From assembly GCA_902806565.1 (NCBI GenBank), contig CADCXA010000032.1, positions 434,001 to 498,000 on the forward strand: a stretch of DNA of 64,000 nt, given 5' to 3'. Below, piece after piece: positions 38,555 through 49,273 of the stretch. The notes under the pieces were generated by a model. The model was not told where the DNA came from. It searched no databases and saw only the letters and a list, made by a program, of their open reading frames with translations. Every line of letters begins with the position of its first letter. The stretch's first letter is position 1. The position numbers and the translations under genes were made by a program. This DNA comes from Hypoxylon rubiginosum. Its lineage: Eukaryota; Ascomycota; Sordariomycetes; Xylariales; Hypoxylaceae.

Positions 38555-39800
38555 ATGGAGACGTTCACGATCCGAACGCCGTGCTCCTCGGCCAACATCG
38601 GACCCGGGTTCGACGTGATCGGTCTAGCGCTATCGATCTACCTAGAGCTCAAGGTTACCATCGACCGCACCAAAAAGTCGTCCCAGGAACCTCTCAACTG
38701 CCGCATCACCTACGAGGGCCAAGGCGAGGAATCTGGCGAAGTGCCGCTGGACCCGGCAGCCAACCTCATCACGCGAGTAGCGCTCTACGTGCTGCGGTGC
38801 CATGACCAGCGCGCCTTTCCCGTAGAGACCCACGTGCACATTATCAACCCCATCCCGCTGGGTCGCGGTCTTGGCTCGTCGGGCGCTGCTGTCGTGGCTG
38901 GTGTTATGCTCGGCAAACAGGTCGGTGGCTTGCATCACTTGGATGATAATCGGCTTTTTGACTTCTGTCTTATGATTGGTATGTTTTATTCCTCTCTGCC
39001 CGAGATAACCTCGTCTTCCTTGAAAAAGGTCTACCATTTTATGCATCTCGTACTATTCAAAGAAAGCTCACCTCCCATTTCGTAGAGCGCCATCCGGATA
39101 ACGTAGGGGCCGCCCTGTTCGGTGGATTCGTGGGCACATATCTGAACCCATTAACACCCGAAGAGGTAGCACGTGTTGAGATACCGTTGAGTGAGGTACT
39201 ACCGGCACCCGCCGGTGGTTTGGATACGGGTGAGCGGCCACCGGAGCCCCCGCTGGGCATTGGTCATCACATCAGGTTCACCTGGGCCAAGGAAATCAAA
39301 GCGGTTGCCATCATCCCCAACTTCCAGGTCCCCACGGCGAAAGCACGTGAAGTGTTGCCAAAGGAGTACCCCAGACAAGACGTCGTAAGTGATGATTGTT
39401 AAGACTCTCTTCCCATCTCTCTGGATGCTGATACTATGTGATTTTCAAGACGTTCAACTTGCAACGAATAGCACTACTACCCGTAGCCTTAGGTCAATCT
39501 CCCCCCAATCCGGATTTGATCTACCTAGCCATGCAGGACAAGCTACACCAACAGTACCGACAGAAATTGATTCCGGGATTGGGCGAGATTGTCGAATCCA
39601 TGTCGCCTAGCTCACAGGAAGGTTTGCTAGGCGTATGCCTGTCGGGTGCCGGTCCCACGATCCTAGCGCTGGCAACCAGCAACTTCGAGCAGATCGCGGA
39701 GCGCATCATCAGCAGGTTCCGGAAGGAGAACATCGACTGCCAATGGCTCATTCTAGAGCCGGCCGAGGGCACCAAGGTGATCAGACCGGAGAACAGTTGA
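38555..39800 (+). CDS. THR1: homoserine kinase
   Basis: Exons 38555-38978, 39086-39384 and 39450-39800 give 357 residues, the same length as budding-yeast Thr1. It phosphorylates L-homoserine with ATP to O-phosphohomoserine, the penultimate step of threonine synthesis, in the cytosol. GHMP-kinase signatures are clear: TPCSSANIGPGFDVIGLAL at the N-terminus, the phosphate-binding PLGRGLGSSGAA (residues 101-112), ERHPDNVGAALFGG just after intron 1, and the C-terminal CLSGAGPTILAL. The ATG at 38555 is chosen because family similarity begins at METFTIRTP; the frame is open upstream but not conserved-looking. Introns are canonical (GTATGT..TAG, 107 nt; GTAAGT..AAG, 65 nt). Confidence 0.97.
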
Positions 39801-40532
39801 AGCTACCTCGGATAAATCGATACCCACACAACCGCACGTCGTGATTTCCAGAGGGGAGCCTAAGCAATTAATTACCGAATGAATACCGGGCTGTGGAATG
39901 TCAACAAAAAAATTATTTCACCCGAAACGAAGGTCTGGCGATTGATTAAAAATGATTTTTGATAGACTGGTGCACTAAACTAGACAGTGAGCAATGCTAT
40001 ATTATATGAATGTTATGAGAACGCCTTGCGCTTCTTTCTAAAAAAAACAGTTTCATTTTCCGCCGGGCGAAACATGGCGGCATCTATCCATCAAGCAAAG
40101 ACTGTCTCATGGTCTACGTTACCAATCCCGCAGCGATTTTGATAATTTAAATATAATTTAAATGAAGGTTCAATATAACTTTGCAAAACCTTGTGTATCC
40201 CTGACCTGTTTTGCAATCCGTTTCTGTACGCTAATTTTGTCCCTAAGAATATTCAATGTTCAACGAGTGAGCGAAAGGTAAAAAATTCAAGCCCGTTCAC
40301 AGCAGGCCGCAAAGTCCACCATCTACCAAGACCACGGCGACCGAGATACCGTTGTCCCCTCATACCGGATGGGGATGCGACGCGCACAGCTTCTGCTGAC
40401 CGAGACCCTTGGCGAAAAGAGGTTATCGTGGATACGATGAGAGGGAGGTACTCAGCGACCACGACCGCGCCGTCTCCGTTCCCGTGACCACGCCCGGGCA
40501 TTGTGGGGACATGGGAGCGGAGTGATGATCGT
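39801..40532. other. spacer downstream of homoserine kinase
   Basis: AT-rich to about 40280, then abruptly more GC-rich. Opposed frames at 40191-40487 (+) and 40253-40501 (-) overlap each other and look like chance frames in GC-rich DNA. Nothing is assignable. Confidence 0.5.
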
Positions 40533-40697
40533 TTACGGTGCAGCTATCGCCTCGTTCGTCGCAGGGGCGTCCGCAGCTTCGATGGCGGCGCAATTACGAC
40601 GGTCGAGAGATCCGTCGCAGGCCGGATGCGCAAGGCTAAAAGTGACAAACGCAGTCAGAGCTGCGCAAACAATCGTTCTGAGATTCATTTTGATCAT
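40533..40697 (-). CDS. possible small secreted peptide, 54 residues
   Basis: The minus-strand frame from ATG at 40697 encodes MIKMNLRTIVCAALTAFVTF followed by SLAHPACDG. This has the shape of a signal peptide with a cleavage site near SLA-HP, and is followed by two Cys and an Ala-rich acidic tail ending NEAIAAP. It is too short to recognise by family. A GT just at the last codon (CACC-GTAAACG) could be an intron donor, so the gene might continue, but I see no good acceptor. A competing + strand frame (40501-40746) covers the same bases from a TTG. Candidate only; it could be a small effector-like secreted protein or chance. Confidence 0.33.
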   Translation of the reverse strand: MIKMNLRTIVCAALTAFVTFSLAHPACDGSLDRRNCAAIEAADAPATNEAIAAP

Positions 40698-41082
40698 CTT
40701 GGGTGGCCGATGTTTCGGTAATGGTGCAGCAGATGGGCGATGTTAACGGTGCTCTGTCTGTATACAGCGACGGCCGCGGTTTGGAGCCTTTTGTGGTACC
40801 GGTTAATAGAAGAAGTAGTGAGAGAAATGTTCTCGGATTTGACCGTGGCAGAGAAGGAGATCAGGACGGGCTCTAGAGGTGAGGCTGTAGCCTCACTTTA
40901 AACTCCGGGGCCGGGCCGTCCCTAGGGACGATGTGGATTTCTCGTTTTCAGCTCGCTGGGATCTATTCCAAATTCTCTCTGACGTTCTTTGCTTTTAGGT
41001 CTAGCGCACCTTGCAGCCTCCCCTGGAACCAACACCGCAAATTGTCTGGCTCAATTTCTTCTTGAAAAAGCAAAGCACAATC
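40698..41082. other. spacer with hairpin and palindrome upstream of the kinase-like gene
   Basis: A perfect 8-bp inverted repeat with a 2-nt loop, GTGAGGCT-GT-AGCCTCAC, lies at 40879-40896. A 12-bp palindrome, GTCCCTAGGGAC, lies at 40918-40929. Both are within 200 bp of the kinase-like start and may be protein-binding sites or old repeat ends. No gene is seen. Confidence 0.5.
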
Positions 41083-42198
41083 ATGGAATCTCACAAGAAT
41101 CACAGCCAACTACTGCCTGCCAAAGTCACATCAGTCTTGACAGGTGGCGAAGAGGACAATGATGCGACAGTTTCTGTCAGGTTTAATGGCAGATGTTTCA
41201 ATATTCACCTGTCACCCAGCTTCTTTCAGAAATCGCCCGATACCACCGCTTTGTATCTGAAATATCTGCAGGCCCTGGACCCATTCGGACCTGGGGAGTT
41301 CGAAGATATTTACGACACAGACGTGTATGAATGGATTATCAATTTATTCGAACCTCTTTTGGTTCAGCTGGCCCCGGAACCGTTACCCTCATTCAAACCC
41401 GAGAAGATTCGCAATGGGGAGGCCAAACCGCTTCTATCTGAATACTTGTTCCCGCAGACGTTCGGCTGTAAGCTCGAGGCTGTGAATGAAACACTCATTC
41501 CACGTCATGTTGACAACCATGGCGGCCTCGTTCCGTCGCGAACGTGGTTAGACGGCGATCTTCTGGATACTATGGAGGATTGGACATGTTTCATCGATCC
41601 CTCGTAAATTGAAGTCTGCTTCCAAGATCCGCAAGACGCCCTCGACAAGGTCCCTCGGAAAGTACGTGCTGACTTGGACGGCTCAGGTCAAATGACTACT
41701 TGCTTCTTCAAAGGATTCGGAACGAGTGTCGGCGACGGTCCGATGAGCAAGGAAATCGAAGCCTATGAGAAGATACACAAAGCCAATTTCGGCCCTGATG
41801 TACGAGTCGGTCGCCTGTGTGGTGTAGCCCACGACGAATCCAGTAACGCTACGTTAGGGTTATTACTAAGATACATCGACCATCGAAACACGCTTCACGA
41901 CGCCGTGGAAGACGGCACACCGCTAGCCACGAAGCAAAAGTGGGCGAGGCAGATTGAGGGTACGCTCAAGGAGCTGCACCGGGTAGGGGTGATCTGGGGA
42001 GACGCTACGGCAGGTAATGTAATAATCGACAAGGAGGATAACGTGGTGATGACGGATTTCGAAGGTGGTTATACCGATGGATGGGTGGATGCCGAAAAAG
42101 CAGAGACTGTGGAGGGCGACTTGCAAGGACTCCAGAATATTGTGGCTTTTTTATTTAAACATGATCCTGGCGATACCCCGAATAGTGGGAGCTCATAG
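41083..42198 (+). pseudogene. fungal protein-kinase-like gene with in-frame stop
   Basis: A 372-codon uninterrupted frame except for one TAA at 41605-41607 (DPS-stop-IEVCFQDPQDA). Before it is an N-terminal region with FFQKSPDTTALYLKYL and EYLFPQTFGCKLEAV. After it comes a kinase-like C-lobe: the catalytic-loop equivalent reads GVIWGDATAGNVIID (Asp and Asn kept, HRD replaced by WGD), and the metal-binding motif is MTDFEGGY. Both halves are in the same frame and together match the layout of fungal kinase-like proteins. A single CAA-to-TAA change, again a CpA-to-TpA transition, would explain the stop. A 23-nt GTAAAT..CAAG intron is too short to be credible. Two separate short genes are possible but less likely. 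The start at 41083 has a good context (AATCATGG). Confidence 0.75.
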
Positions 42199-42247
42199 GG
42201 TTGCGTGTAAATGGTTATATTTTCTCACCAAAGCCTTGTGTACCTAT

Positions 42248-42781
42248 CTAAGTGACCTGCTTAAGGGCATTTTCCAGCAGCCTTATTACCGCGGATAAGA
42301 CCTTATTGAAGTCGGATTGGATGGCGTGTACCCGGCAAAATGCCTCTGTCACTGGTATCTCTACCGCTTCTGCCTCTAGTCTCGCTGGCTGCACCGGTTC
42401 CGATGGTGGTGTTGTAGGAGATCCGGGGCCGGGCGTGTGCCGGTTTTTGTGTTGTTTGGGCGGAGGAGGGGATGCCGAAGATGACGTTGGCTGTTTCCGG
42501 TGCTGTTCTTTAGGGGTGGAGGACGTACGCCACTTCTTGTGGCGTTTTTAAAGGGGGAGGGGTTTCTGATAGGGGGATAGGGGGGAAGGAAGGGGATTCA
42601 GAGCGTGGGTTTGGCGTCCCTAGCGGCTTAACCTTAGGCGTCTTAGGCGTTTTGGTGTCTTAAGCATAGGCGGTTTAAGCTTGCTCTCCCCGTTGGACGG
42701 CGGGGTAGTTAGCCCACCTACCTCCTCCAAGGGGCCCCGTGCTGGGGAGGCGACCTGGTATGCCAACACAGAAATATTCAT
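42248..42781 (-). pseudogene. frame-shifted Pro/Lys-rich coding remnant
   Basis: On the minus strand an ATG at 42781 opens MNISVLAYQVASPARGPLEE and continues about 44 residues. The apparent coding sequence then moves frame near an AAAACGCC run into TPKVKPLGTPNPRSESPSFP, and moves again at a TTTAAAAA run into HKKWRTSSTPKEQHRKQ. That last frame ends with a plausible helical segment (TEAFCRVHAIQSDFNKVLSA) and a TAG at 42248. Composition stays protein-like across both shifts, so one ancestral frame with two 1-base indels in A runs is likely. I do not recognise the family; a gag-like or other repeat-borne protein is possible. Introns cannot be excluded but no good splice pairs were seen. Confidence 0.5.
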
Positions 42782-44308
42782 CTCGCTGCCGGCCTGAGGG
42801 TAGCCTCGACGATATTTGATCCTTCACGGAGATGTGCTCCCTACCGCGGTTGGTGAGCGCATCCCTGCTAATCCAACAGTCTAACGGGTGATTAGGGTTC
42901 CCTGCCGCGAGGTATCTCAGCTGCTCAGGTGCTTTTTCGTCAGGAGGTTGGGCTCTTAAGCCAATAAATTCGCAGCTTTTCCCGTACCCAGCCTTGTAGC
43001 GTTCTCGAAGAATTTGGGTCGACCCAAATTTACCATATCTCTGGACACCCGTTCCAAGATTCTGGCGAGATTTAGTTGATTGGGTGCAACGCGCAAGGTC
43101 GATCCCCGCCTTGGCTTGCTCTCGAACGAATTTGGATCCCTCGTGCGAATTTTACATCTTTATTACGGTATTCGAAAAGCCCCCGTGGGACCCGATTTAT
43201 TCCCGCGATAAGGGTCAAGATAATATGAGTTACATTGAAATTACAACTGGGCCTACTACTTAATTCGTCGGTGCTGTCAGAGAGAGGAAAGATAAAAGGA
43301 AGATCATCATGAGAAGAGAAGAGAAGTGAAAGGGGAATCCCAACATGTGATCTCGATTTTCTTTTCCTCTACGCGAGAAGCTGCTGCATGGGAGCATGGC
43401 GCTCCCTGCATCTTTTATCACGAACGAGGTCCGTGCCAGCGAGGCGCAGGAGCTTAGCTGACGTATGACGAGCTAATGGAGACCGGAGCGGATTCCCGAA
43501 TGTAGCCCTGGGAAATCAACATCCTCATGGCTTGGATAGCGTGCTGGCTGAAAATGGGGATCAGCACCGAGACATGACAATTACGGAAACGAGCTCGTGG
43601 GTTGCAGTTGGCTCCCCCGGACGGATTTTAATTTCTTGCATGGCTCCGAAGACCTCCGAGCGAAGCTAGATCTTGCCAATCCCGGCGCCCCACGGCTCAT
43701 TCCGAGATCTTGGTCTCTGGGTCCTGCTGTCACTTTTATCACTCTTCATTAACCCGTACTTTTCAGTGTTCGCCCACCTCCCCCATACATAAGTGCAACA
43801 AAGACGCAAAGGCTGCAAAGGCTCCTCTACTTATCATGTAGCCATTATTACCAGGAATAATCCTCCCTCCTTACAAGGGGCGGACCTGCGGGAGGGCGTC
43901 CTCGAAACTGGGGCATCGTACATCGTATTCGGATATCGTCCCGCGCGATGGTCAGTTATCGGATGTTAGGCTGCAAGAAGAAGGAAATAGGGCGGGCATG
44001 GCGGGCGTGGCTAAGCATGGGTGCCTTGCGACTTTGCATTGAAGTTATCACGAGCTGAAATTTTCATCCCCTTGCCCCTACCGTGATTATTCCAAGCGTC
44101 TCGGCTGACGGAACGCACCCCACATGGAAGGCGAAGCCAGTGGTCAATAAGAGTTGCGGACGCTCCTACTTCATACCTCTGGGGAACTTGGCTAGAGCCT
44201 CATCTGTCGTGCGGGGCTTCTCTTGTCTCTATCCGTACGTTGGCAGTTCCTCTCCGGCGCATCCCCCATAGCTTCGAGCGGTGGCTTTCCCAGTGGAAAA
44301 GGCTCAAC
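42782..44308. other. 1.5-kb spacer with a 20-bp perfect palindrome
   Basis: No gene is recognised. At 43011-43030 lies the perfect palindrome AATTTGGGTCGACCCAAATT. A looser copy of its left part follows at about 43130 (CTCGAACGAATTTGGATCC). A purine-rich tract runs at about 43277-43335. The last 300 bases are the probable promoter of the FAD oxidase. Frames here are short. Confidence 0.55.
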
Positions 44309-45874
44309 ATGGCGCCCTCAATTCTAGCCAAGGTCGTGCTTGGGGCTGCGGCTTTCGTAGCGACTGTCGTTGCTCAGGACACTTGCGAGACGGTAGAGAA
44401 CCGCACTTCGATTTCCATCTCGACCTGGTTATCGATAGACTACACCGAGGAACAGAGCCACTACTGGTCTACTTCCTGTAGCGATCTTAAGCCGTCGTGC
44501 ATTCTCGAGCCGTCGACGACCGAAGAGGTTGCTGCTATCGTATCCATCCTTCGAGAGAACAACGAGACCTTCGCCGTCAAGTCGGGCGGCCATAACCCGA
44601 ACAACTACTTCGCTAGCGTCGACGGAGGACCGCTCATTTCGACTAAGAATCTGAATGAGGTCATATTCGATGCCAAATCCGAAACGGTGAGGGTGGGTCC
44701 AGGTAATAGATGGGACGAGGTGGGAGAACAACTTGACGCTACTGGTTACACGGTCGTTGGCGGACGGATCGGTAACGTGGGCGTTGGAGGCTATCTACTC
44801 GGAAGTAAGAGCTCGACCGCGAGATTTGCATGGGCTGGATAGTTGACATTTTCGTGCGCAGATGGCTTAAGTTTTATGAGCACCGAATATGGATGGGCCG
44901 CCAACTCGATCATCGAAGCGACGGTGGTGCTAGCGAATGCGTCAACCGTAACAGTCTCGAACACAAGCCACCACGACCTTTGGTTAGCTCTTAGGGGCGG
45001 CGGAAACAACTTCGGCATTGTGACGTCGTATCTGCTCCAAGCATACCCCCAGGGCGACATCTGGGGTGGCAATCTTGAATTCGACGCGACCCCTGAAAAT
45101 ACCGCGGCTCTCCTGACCGCCGTCCGCAACTTTACCGAGAACTACTCCGACGGAAAGGCCGGTATCATAATGACAGCCGAGCGGACGCTTATCACTTTGC
45201 TCGATATCTGGATTATCTTCCTGTATTATAACGGCCCCGAACCCCCGCAAGGCGTGTTCGACGAGTTTCTCGCAATCGGGCCCACCATTAATACCTGCAA
45301 GACGCAGAGATATGCCGACCTTCTCAGCGGCAACAACTGGGCTGTTCTTACGGGCAGCGTCTACACCATCGGAACCGAGACCATCCCGCTGCCCGGTAAG
45401 GAGGACGGTCCGGAAATCATGCAGTCCATCTACGACCTCTGGGTAAACGTTAGCGACACAGCCAAGTTCGTGCCGGGACTCATAGCCAGCATCGCGTTCC
45501 AGCCGATGCCGAAGGAGATAGCGCGACTAGCGCGGTCCAAGGGCGGAGACCTGCTGGACCTGGACGACGACATCGACCGCATCATCGTGGAGCTGGACTA
45601 CAGCTTCACGTTCAAGTCGGACTACGACCAGATCGACCTGACGATGCGCGCCACGTACGACGGCATCGGCGACGTCGTCAAGGGCTACCAGCAGAGCGGC
45701 CAGCTGCCGTCCGACGTCTACCTGCCCATCTTCCTGAACGACGGCTTCTACCCGCAGGACTACTTCGGCAGGATGAGGCCCGAGAGGCTGCAGCTCGCGC
45801 AGAAGGTCCAGGCCGAGGTCGACCCGGACGGATTCTGGAAGGAGAGGACCGGCGGGTTCAAAATACCTTCATAA
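44309..45874 (+). CDS. secreted FAD-linked oxidase (berberine-bridge/6-hydroxynicotine oxidase type)
   Basis: Exons 44309-44804 and 44862-45874 join to 502 residues. The N-terminus MAPSILAKVVLGAAAFVATV is a signal peptide, so the protein probably enters the secretory route. The FAD-binding PP-loop region runs from CILEPSTTEEVAAIVSIL to KSGGHNPN, where His95 is the expected covalent flavin ligand. GGRIGNVGVGGYLLGNGLSF bears no Cys at the second attachment position, so single (His) attachment is expected. The typical RGGGNNFGIVT and a C-terminal DYFGRM..VDPDGFW follow. The intron (44805-44861) has GTAAGA..TTGAC..CAG. Such enzymes oxidise alkaloids, sugars or polyketide intermediates using O2. 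The 3' half is noticeably more GC-rich than the 5' half. The gene is convergent with the MDR gene. Confidence 0.92.
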
Positions 45875-46166
45875 GTCCGGGTTGGGGAGAACTATATTGT
45901 TGCTATAAGGTACAGCACAGTTCTAGCTAATCTCTAATGTATACAATTATAATTTTTTGTGCTTAACCCAGGCCTTCTGCTTTGTGAATTGTGCTGACAT
46001 GGAGATTGGGATAATTAGCATCCAGGTCGAATGTTTTTTGACACAATAATCTTCGTAAATAACAGAACCTGATCAAAGAATGCTTCGTGCTCTATTCTAT
46101 GTCTTCGCCATCTCGGTCTATTAGGTACCTACCTCTAGGTACATAAAATTGACGCGCTAGAAGCTC

Positions 46167-47387
46167 TCACTCTTCAACCTCAATAACCAACTTCGTACAA
46201 CTCACCCCCTGGAGCACCATATCCAACCCAGTATTGATATATCCCAACCCCTTCCCCACGACCATCGGCTCTGGGCTCGGCCTGATGACCCTATTCTCAA
46301 GGTTATTTCTCAGCCACGTCCCCATCCAATACCGGAACTGCTCCAGCCTCGTCCCTTCGTCCATCGACGGATGCAGGAAGACGGTCTCGACCCCGTCCAC
46401 CGCATCCGCATCCGCGGGCACGATAGGCGCCGACGCGATCTTGACGATCTTATTCTTCTCCCCGCTTCCGTCATCATCATTGTCGTCGTCTCCGAGGAAA
46501 GCGTCGAGCACGGCCTGACACGGCGCCAGCTCCCCCGTGGCCAGAAAGCAGCGCCGGATCACCAGCCCGTCTTCCCTGGCGGCCGAAACCAGCGCCCCCA
46601 CCACCCGGGGGTCCTTGTAGTCGAACACGCGGTCCGCGCCCAGCGAGCGCACGTATTCTTCGTTAGCTGGTCCGGCCGTGGCGTACACGGCGGCGAAAGA
46701 AGACTGTCGGTCTTCTCGCACCAGCCTGGCACCCTGCACGCCCATGGTGCCGACGCTGGAAGAGGCGCCCCAGATGAGGAGGGCTTCTCGTTTCCGGTTC
46801 TTCCCGGTAAAATCATTGCCGATGCCGGTGCCGGTACTAGCAGAGGCGGAGACCGGGTTTAAGGCGGACGCCAGAGCAGACGCGTCGTCCCCCATCCCCA
46901 CCCGGAGGATCCCCAGAGCGTCCCAGGCGCTGAGGAGCACCTCGACGGCCACGGGCAGGGTCGCCGCGCGGTTCCAAGACATGGTCTCCTCGTCCGGGAG
47001 GGGCACGGCGTGCTGCCAGGGGACGAGACAGCGCTCCTGGAAGGCGCCGTAGTCCGGGTCGCAGGACTTCCAGAAAGAGGCCGCGTAGGCGGCTACGCGG
47101 GTGACGCCCGGCCGGAAGGAGAGGCCGGGGTCGCCGTCGGTACCGCCTATAGCGGTGGGGACGTTGTCGCCTACCTCGAGGACCAGCCCCGCGATGTCGA
47201 AGCCGATGACCGTGGGGTAGGCGGGTATGAAGAGGCCTTGGTCGCGCATGAGGCCGTCTGCCGGGTTGATGGCTACGGACTTGACGGCGATGAGGAGCTC
47301 GCCCGGGCCTGGTTTCGGGGTGGGACGGCTTCGGAGCTCGAAGCGCTGGCCTTTGGCGGGGGAGACGGCGGCGAGGTGGGTGGTCAT
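46167..47387 (-). CDS. MDR-family oxidoreductase (enoyl-reductase / CipB-like)
   Basis: Single exon, 406 residues, on the minus strand. GroES-like N-terminal domain: KPGPGELLIAVKSVAINPAD, then YPTVIGFDIAGLVLEVGDNV. The Rossmann segment LIWGASSSVGTMGVQGARL binds NADP(H), followed by GADRVFDYKD. The structural- and catalytic-zinc Cys/His ligands of classic alcohol dehydrogenases are absent, so it belongs to the zinc-independent quinone-reductase/trans-enoyl-reductase branch. An Ala/Ser-rich insert near residues 175-195 and an acidic DDDNDDDG loop are additions. Relatives serve as stand-alone enoyl reductases in polyketide pathways or as stress-type reductases. Its start faces the Zn2Cys6 regulator across 457 bp, so shared control is possible. 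Confidence 0.9.
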   Translation of the reverse strand: MTTHLAAVSPAKGQRFELRSRPTPKPGPGELLIAVKSVAINPADGLMRDQGLFIPAYPTVIGFDIAGLVLEVGDNVPTAIGGTDGDPGLSFRPGVTRVAAYAASFWKSCDPDYGAFQERCLVPWQHAVPLPDEETMSWNRAATLPVAVEVLLSAWDALGILRVGMGDDASALASALNPVSASASTGTGIGNDFTGKNRKREALLIWGASSSVGTMGVQGARLVREDRQSSFAAVYATAGPANEEYVRSLGADRVFDYKDPRVVGALVSAAREDGLVIRRCFLATGELAPCQAVLDAFLGDDDNDDDGSGEKNKIVKIASAPIVPADADAVDGVETVFLHPSMDEGTRLEQFRYWMGTWLRNNLENRVIRPSPEPMVVGKGLGYINTGLDMVLQGVSCTKLVIEVEE

Positions 47388-47844
47388 TTTTGGACTTTTG
47401 TATAGAATAAGCTATACCTATAAGATATTGTGAGAATAAGAAAGCCTAGCCCTCAAAGTTTGCCTCAAACGTGAGCTCTCGTTTACGGATTCTGATACTA
47501 TAAGCAGTAGCCTTTCTTCCTAGGTCGTTTGGGGACAACGCCCCTTCATATACAATCAAGTCATCACCCCAAATCCCCTACTCCTGTAGAAATTTGTGAA
47601 TCGTCCGATGCGCCCCTATATTGATATTGATACAAATAGACGGCCTTTATGTTGGACTCAGCCAATCAGAGGCTTTTGTTTCCGACTGATGGCTAGTGTG
47701 AAGCTTCAGTATCCGAAAGGGGTTTAAGCCTCTGGCGATCCCTGAAGCCCCCCACAATCGAGCTGACTACAGCCCTCCGTAGCGCTAGGAGCTGACAGAA
47801 GGGGAGCTCTCTAGTTTGCGAAATACCTTCTTTTCTAAGCTTAA
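47388..47844. promoter_or_regulatory. divergent promoter of MDR gene and Zn2Cys6 regulator
   Basis: 457 bp between two divergent starts with no internal gene. I see no CGG-N-CCG pair strong enough to call as the binding site of a zinc-cluster regulator. Confidence 0.45.
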
Positions 47845-49273
47845 ATGTTCGTCTCAACAAAAGATAATCCTCATGATAGCTGCCGCAAACCGACTATGGC
47901 TTCGACTTGTCCAACCGAGGTCCGGGAGCGTAGACTTATGAGGAGGTCGAGGTTCGGCTGCCGAAATTGCAAGCTCAGAAAGCTCAAGGTGGGTGATTCT
48001 CAGTATTAGTATAGCTCTTAGCTGAACGAGTTAACGAGTTTCCTTGGCCTTCCTTCTAGTGCGACGAAAGCAAACCGCATTGCAAGAGATGTAGTTCATT
48101 CGGGGTTTTATGCAACTTCTTACCTAACGTTCCTGACCTGCAGCCCGTCGCGGGTGACACAATAAGATCTTTGGCCGCTCAAGAAACAACCGGCCTCCAA
48201 CCTCCTCTCACCAATGGCATCTGGACATCGGACGATTCGGCATCCTATCAGTATCTGTTGAATGCAAAGTGCCAGGAATTCGTGACCCGGTACCTGGGAT
48301 GGAGCCTCATTACTCCGCATGACCCAAATATGATGGAAGTGAATCGCAATCTCTTAGCACTAGCCTTCAAGGTAAGTCTCATTAAGTTGGTCTTGCCCCC
48401 CTTGAACATCTATCTAGGTACTTAGGTAGGCACATTATCGCGTTCAACACCCAAGCTCTACTGATATAGGTATCATAGCACCCTTTCTTGATGCACGCCT
48501 CGCTAGCAGTGGCGTTCGCGTATGACCGCCATCTGAACGACAGTTCTCTAGGCTCACGTCGCACTCTAGAAGAGTGCTATCACTGGTCTCAGAGCACAGC
48601 TCTCTTCAATAGACGGTTAAGGCAGCCGGTCGGGACGAAAGATAAGGATCCGATCTGGGGCACTGCGGCTGCTCTGGCCGTCTTGGCCTTCTCTTCTCCA
48701 GACGCCTGTACACCGGAAGAATCATGGCCCCTAAAGCAGTCTGATACCTCCGATCTGGAGTGGCTGCGTATGAGTAAGGGTAAAATGTCATTATGGGGCA
48801 TAACCAACCCGTTACGACCGGACAGCCTTTTCCGCGTCATGGCGGCCACCTTCGCCGATATGCACTCACCCCTACCAGAGGGAGGCATAGATGGCATACC
48901 AGAGGCCTTAGCTATAGTGTGTCATCTTGAAGACTCATCGACAGCGGAAAATAATCCGTATTTCCACGCCGCCCACGCGTTATCCCAGCTCCATGGCCTC
49001 CAGGATAGCCAGGTCACAATAGGGCAAACGGAACTCTTCACGCGCAGCATACACGGCCCTTTCGAGTCCTTGCTGCGCGCTAAAGACCCCATCGCACTTT
49101 TGTTGCTGTATTTATGGTATCGCAAAGCAGCTCGCAGCATATGGTGGATCAAACTTAGGGCAAGAGTCGAATGTTCTGCTGTTTGCTCGTACCTGCGGCT
49201 GTATCACGGAGGTTACGATGCTGTACAGGCTTTTCTTCCAGAGGGTTCCCTTGCTGATAAATGGAATCGGTAG
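47845..49273 (+). CDS. Zn2Cys6 transcription factor (Upc2-like architecture)
   Basis: Exons 47845-47988, 48060-48371 and 48479-49273, all in phase 0, give 416 residues. The zinc cluster is complete: C39-x2-C42-x6-C49-x6-C56-x2-C59-x6-C66 within SRFGCRNCKLRKLKCDESK, with the first intron falling exactly before C49. The second half starts HPFLMHASLAVAFAYDRHLN, the conserved opening of the fungal domain found in sterol-uptake-control (Upc2) regulators, and ends FLPEGSLADKWNR like its relatives. It is a nuclear DNA-binding regulator; its targets are unknown. A second in-phase ATG at 47896 (MASTCPTEV) could be the true start. It is divergent from the MDR reductase, which may be a target. Confidence 0.9.

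Noticed and set aside
41608..41627. A 23-nt intron removing the kinase-like stop codon
   Set aside because: Far below the minimum intron length seen elsewhere in this window (47 nt), with no branch site.
46371..47405. Long plus-strand frames opposite the MDR gene
   Set aside because: Antisense shadows of a GC-rich single-exon gene; the translations are low-complexity Gly/Arg/Val mixes.
30045..49273. A full secondary-metabolite biosynthetic cluster
   Set aside because: No backbone enzyme is present, and housekeeping and metal-uptake genes separate the tailoring-type genes.
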